NCBI GenBank assembly: GCA_024278255.1 | Contig: JAJRTP010000300.1 | Location: forward strand, 1 to 5,491 | Reading direction: 5' to 3' | Source: Chloroflexota bacterium | GTDB lineage: Bacteria; Chloroflexota; Anaerolineae; Promineifilales; Promineifilaceae | DNA length: 5,491 bases | In this document: piece by piece, positions 5,033 to 5,491 of the stretch | How the letters are laid out: every line of letters begins with the position of its first letter | How positions within the stretch are numbered: position 1 is the stretch's first letter | Made by a program: the position numbers and the translations under genes | The notes under the pieces: generated by a model | Told to the model about the DNA's origin: nothing | Databases searched by the model: none | Seen by the model: the letters and a program-made list of their open reading frames with translations, nothing else

Positions 5033-5491
5033 ATGTTATCGAATGAAACCTTGCGGGCGGTAGGCACAATCTCCCTGTTCAGTTTTGGGCTGGCTCTGTT
5101 TGCCGGCGCGCTGATGGGCGTCAGCCCCGCTGCTTTTCCGCTCTGGTCGGCAGTGACCGGCTATGTGCTGGGCAGCAAAGGGCGCAGTCGCCGGCGGGCT
5201 TTCACGCTGGCGCTGGCCTTTGTGCTGGGCATTGCCACCGTTTACTCCGCCTTTGGGGTGTTGTTTGTGATTGCCGGACAGGTTTTGCAGGTGGTGTTCA
5301 AATTCATCGCCTCCCGGCTGCCGCTGTGGAACGGCCTCATCGGTCTGTTGCTGCTGGCAATTGGACTGCACATGGCCCGCATTCGCCGTTTCACTCTGCC
5401 CGCCCTGATGACGCCCGTTTTCCGGCGGGCGGAGACGCCGGCCGGGGCCTATGCGCTGGGCATTCCCTTTGGATTGGCGGCCTGCCCCTCC
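5033..5491 (+). CDS. CcdA/DsbD-like transmembrane protein, 3' end beyond window
   Basis: The frame is open from ATG 5033 to the window edge (153 codons, no stop). It is hydrophobic, with membrane segments at about 10-29, 33-47, 56-84, 95-113 and from about 138. The order LMGVSPAAFPLWSAVTGYVLG (26-46) and GIPFGLAACPS at the edge matches the DsbD_TM/CcdA family (cytochrome c biogenesis transmembrane region), which moves electrons across the membrane using one Cys in each half. The first family Cys (SPCxxP) is absent: SPAAFP has A33/A34 in its place. The second-half Cys C151 in AACPS is kept, and a further Cys may follow outside the window. It lies 16 bp after merT with only a weak ribosome site. 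Such proteins accompany mer-type operons in some Gram-positive and Chloroflexota genomes, as I recall. Role is either reductant delivery to the HMA U/C pair or metal passage. Confidence 0.8.
   Translation, partial: MLSNETLRAVGTISLFSFGLALFAGALMGVSPAAFPLWSAVTGYVLGSKGRSRRRAFTLALAFVLGIATVYSAFGVLFVIAGQVLQVVFKFIASRLPLWNGLIGLLLLAIGLHMARIRRFTLPALMTPVFRRAETPAGAYALGIPFGLAACPS

Noticed and set aside
5036..5371. Minus-strand open frame opposite the CcdA-like gene
   Set aside because: Gln/His/Arg-rich, low-complexity translation typical of the antisense of a GC-rich membrane protein gene.

Overview
The window looks like chromosomal DNA of a Chloroflexota bacterium, probably Anaerolineae or a relative. 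This is inferred from the FG-GAP surface-protein style, the TetR regulator with a WHG domain, a lipoprotein with a long Pro/Ser/Ala linker, and moderately high GC. No RNA gene or marker fixes the taxon. Nothing here was checked against a database.

Layout. (1) Positions 1-1325, +: 3' part of a large secreted FG-GAP/VCBS-repeat protein, broken by an apparent one-base frameshift near 205-240. Its extreme 3' end abuts (2) an IS630-family transposase remnant on the minus strand (1311-1844). The remnant keeps the whole DDE catalytic core but has lost its DNA-binding N-terminus and its last residues. (3) A perfect consensus sigma70 promoter (1863-1891) with GTTA/TAAC half-sites drives a TetR regulator (1929-2609) and, 36 bp later, an isochorismatase-fold cysteine hydrolase (2646-3239) with an altered catalytic triad. 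(4) A 485-bp intergenic region (3240-3724) has no gene. It carries a MerR-family promoter (TTGACA, 19-bp spacer, TATAAT) whose dyad closely resembles CueR copper operators, followed by a structured leader of about 190 nt. (5) A heavy-metal operon runs to the right edge: CopZ-like Zn/[2Fe-2S] protein (3725-4234), a lipid-anchored HMA (MerP-like) protein (4253-4657), MerT (4675-5016), and a CcdA/DsbD-like membrane protein cut off by the window end (5033-5491).

The main discovery is in the metal operon. The HMA gene appears to stop after 73 codons at a UGA (4472-4474), but the frame continues for 60 more codons and encodes a complete HMA domain. The UGA sits exactly at the first Cys of the metal-binding GMTCxxC motif, giving GWT-U-GGC. 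Three nucleotides after the UGA there is a 13-bp hairpin with one bulged base, placed like a bacterial SECIS element. The simplest reading is a selenocysteine-containing, membrane-anchored metal-binding protein paired with MerT.

Together the operon would capture a soft metal (Hg(II), Cu(I) or similar) outside the membrane on the U/C pair, pass it through MerT (Cys pairs in TM1 and in the cytoplasmic loop), and hand it to the Cys-rich CopZ-like protein inside. The CcdA-like protein may carry reducing power or metal across the membrane. No reductase, MerR regulator or selenocysteine machinery lies within the window.
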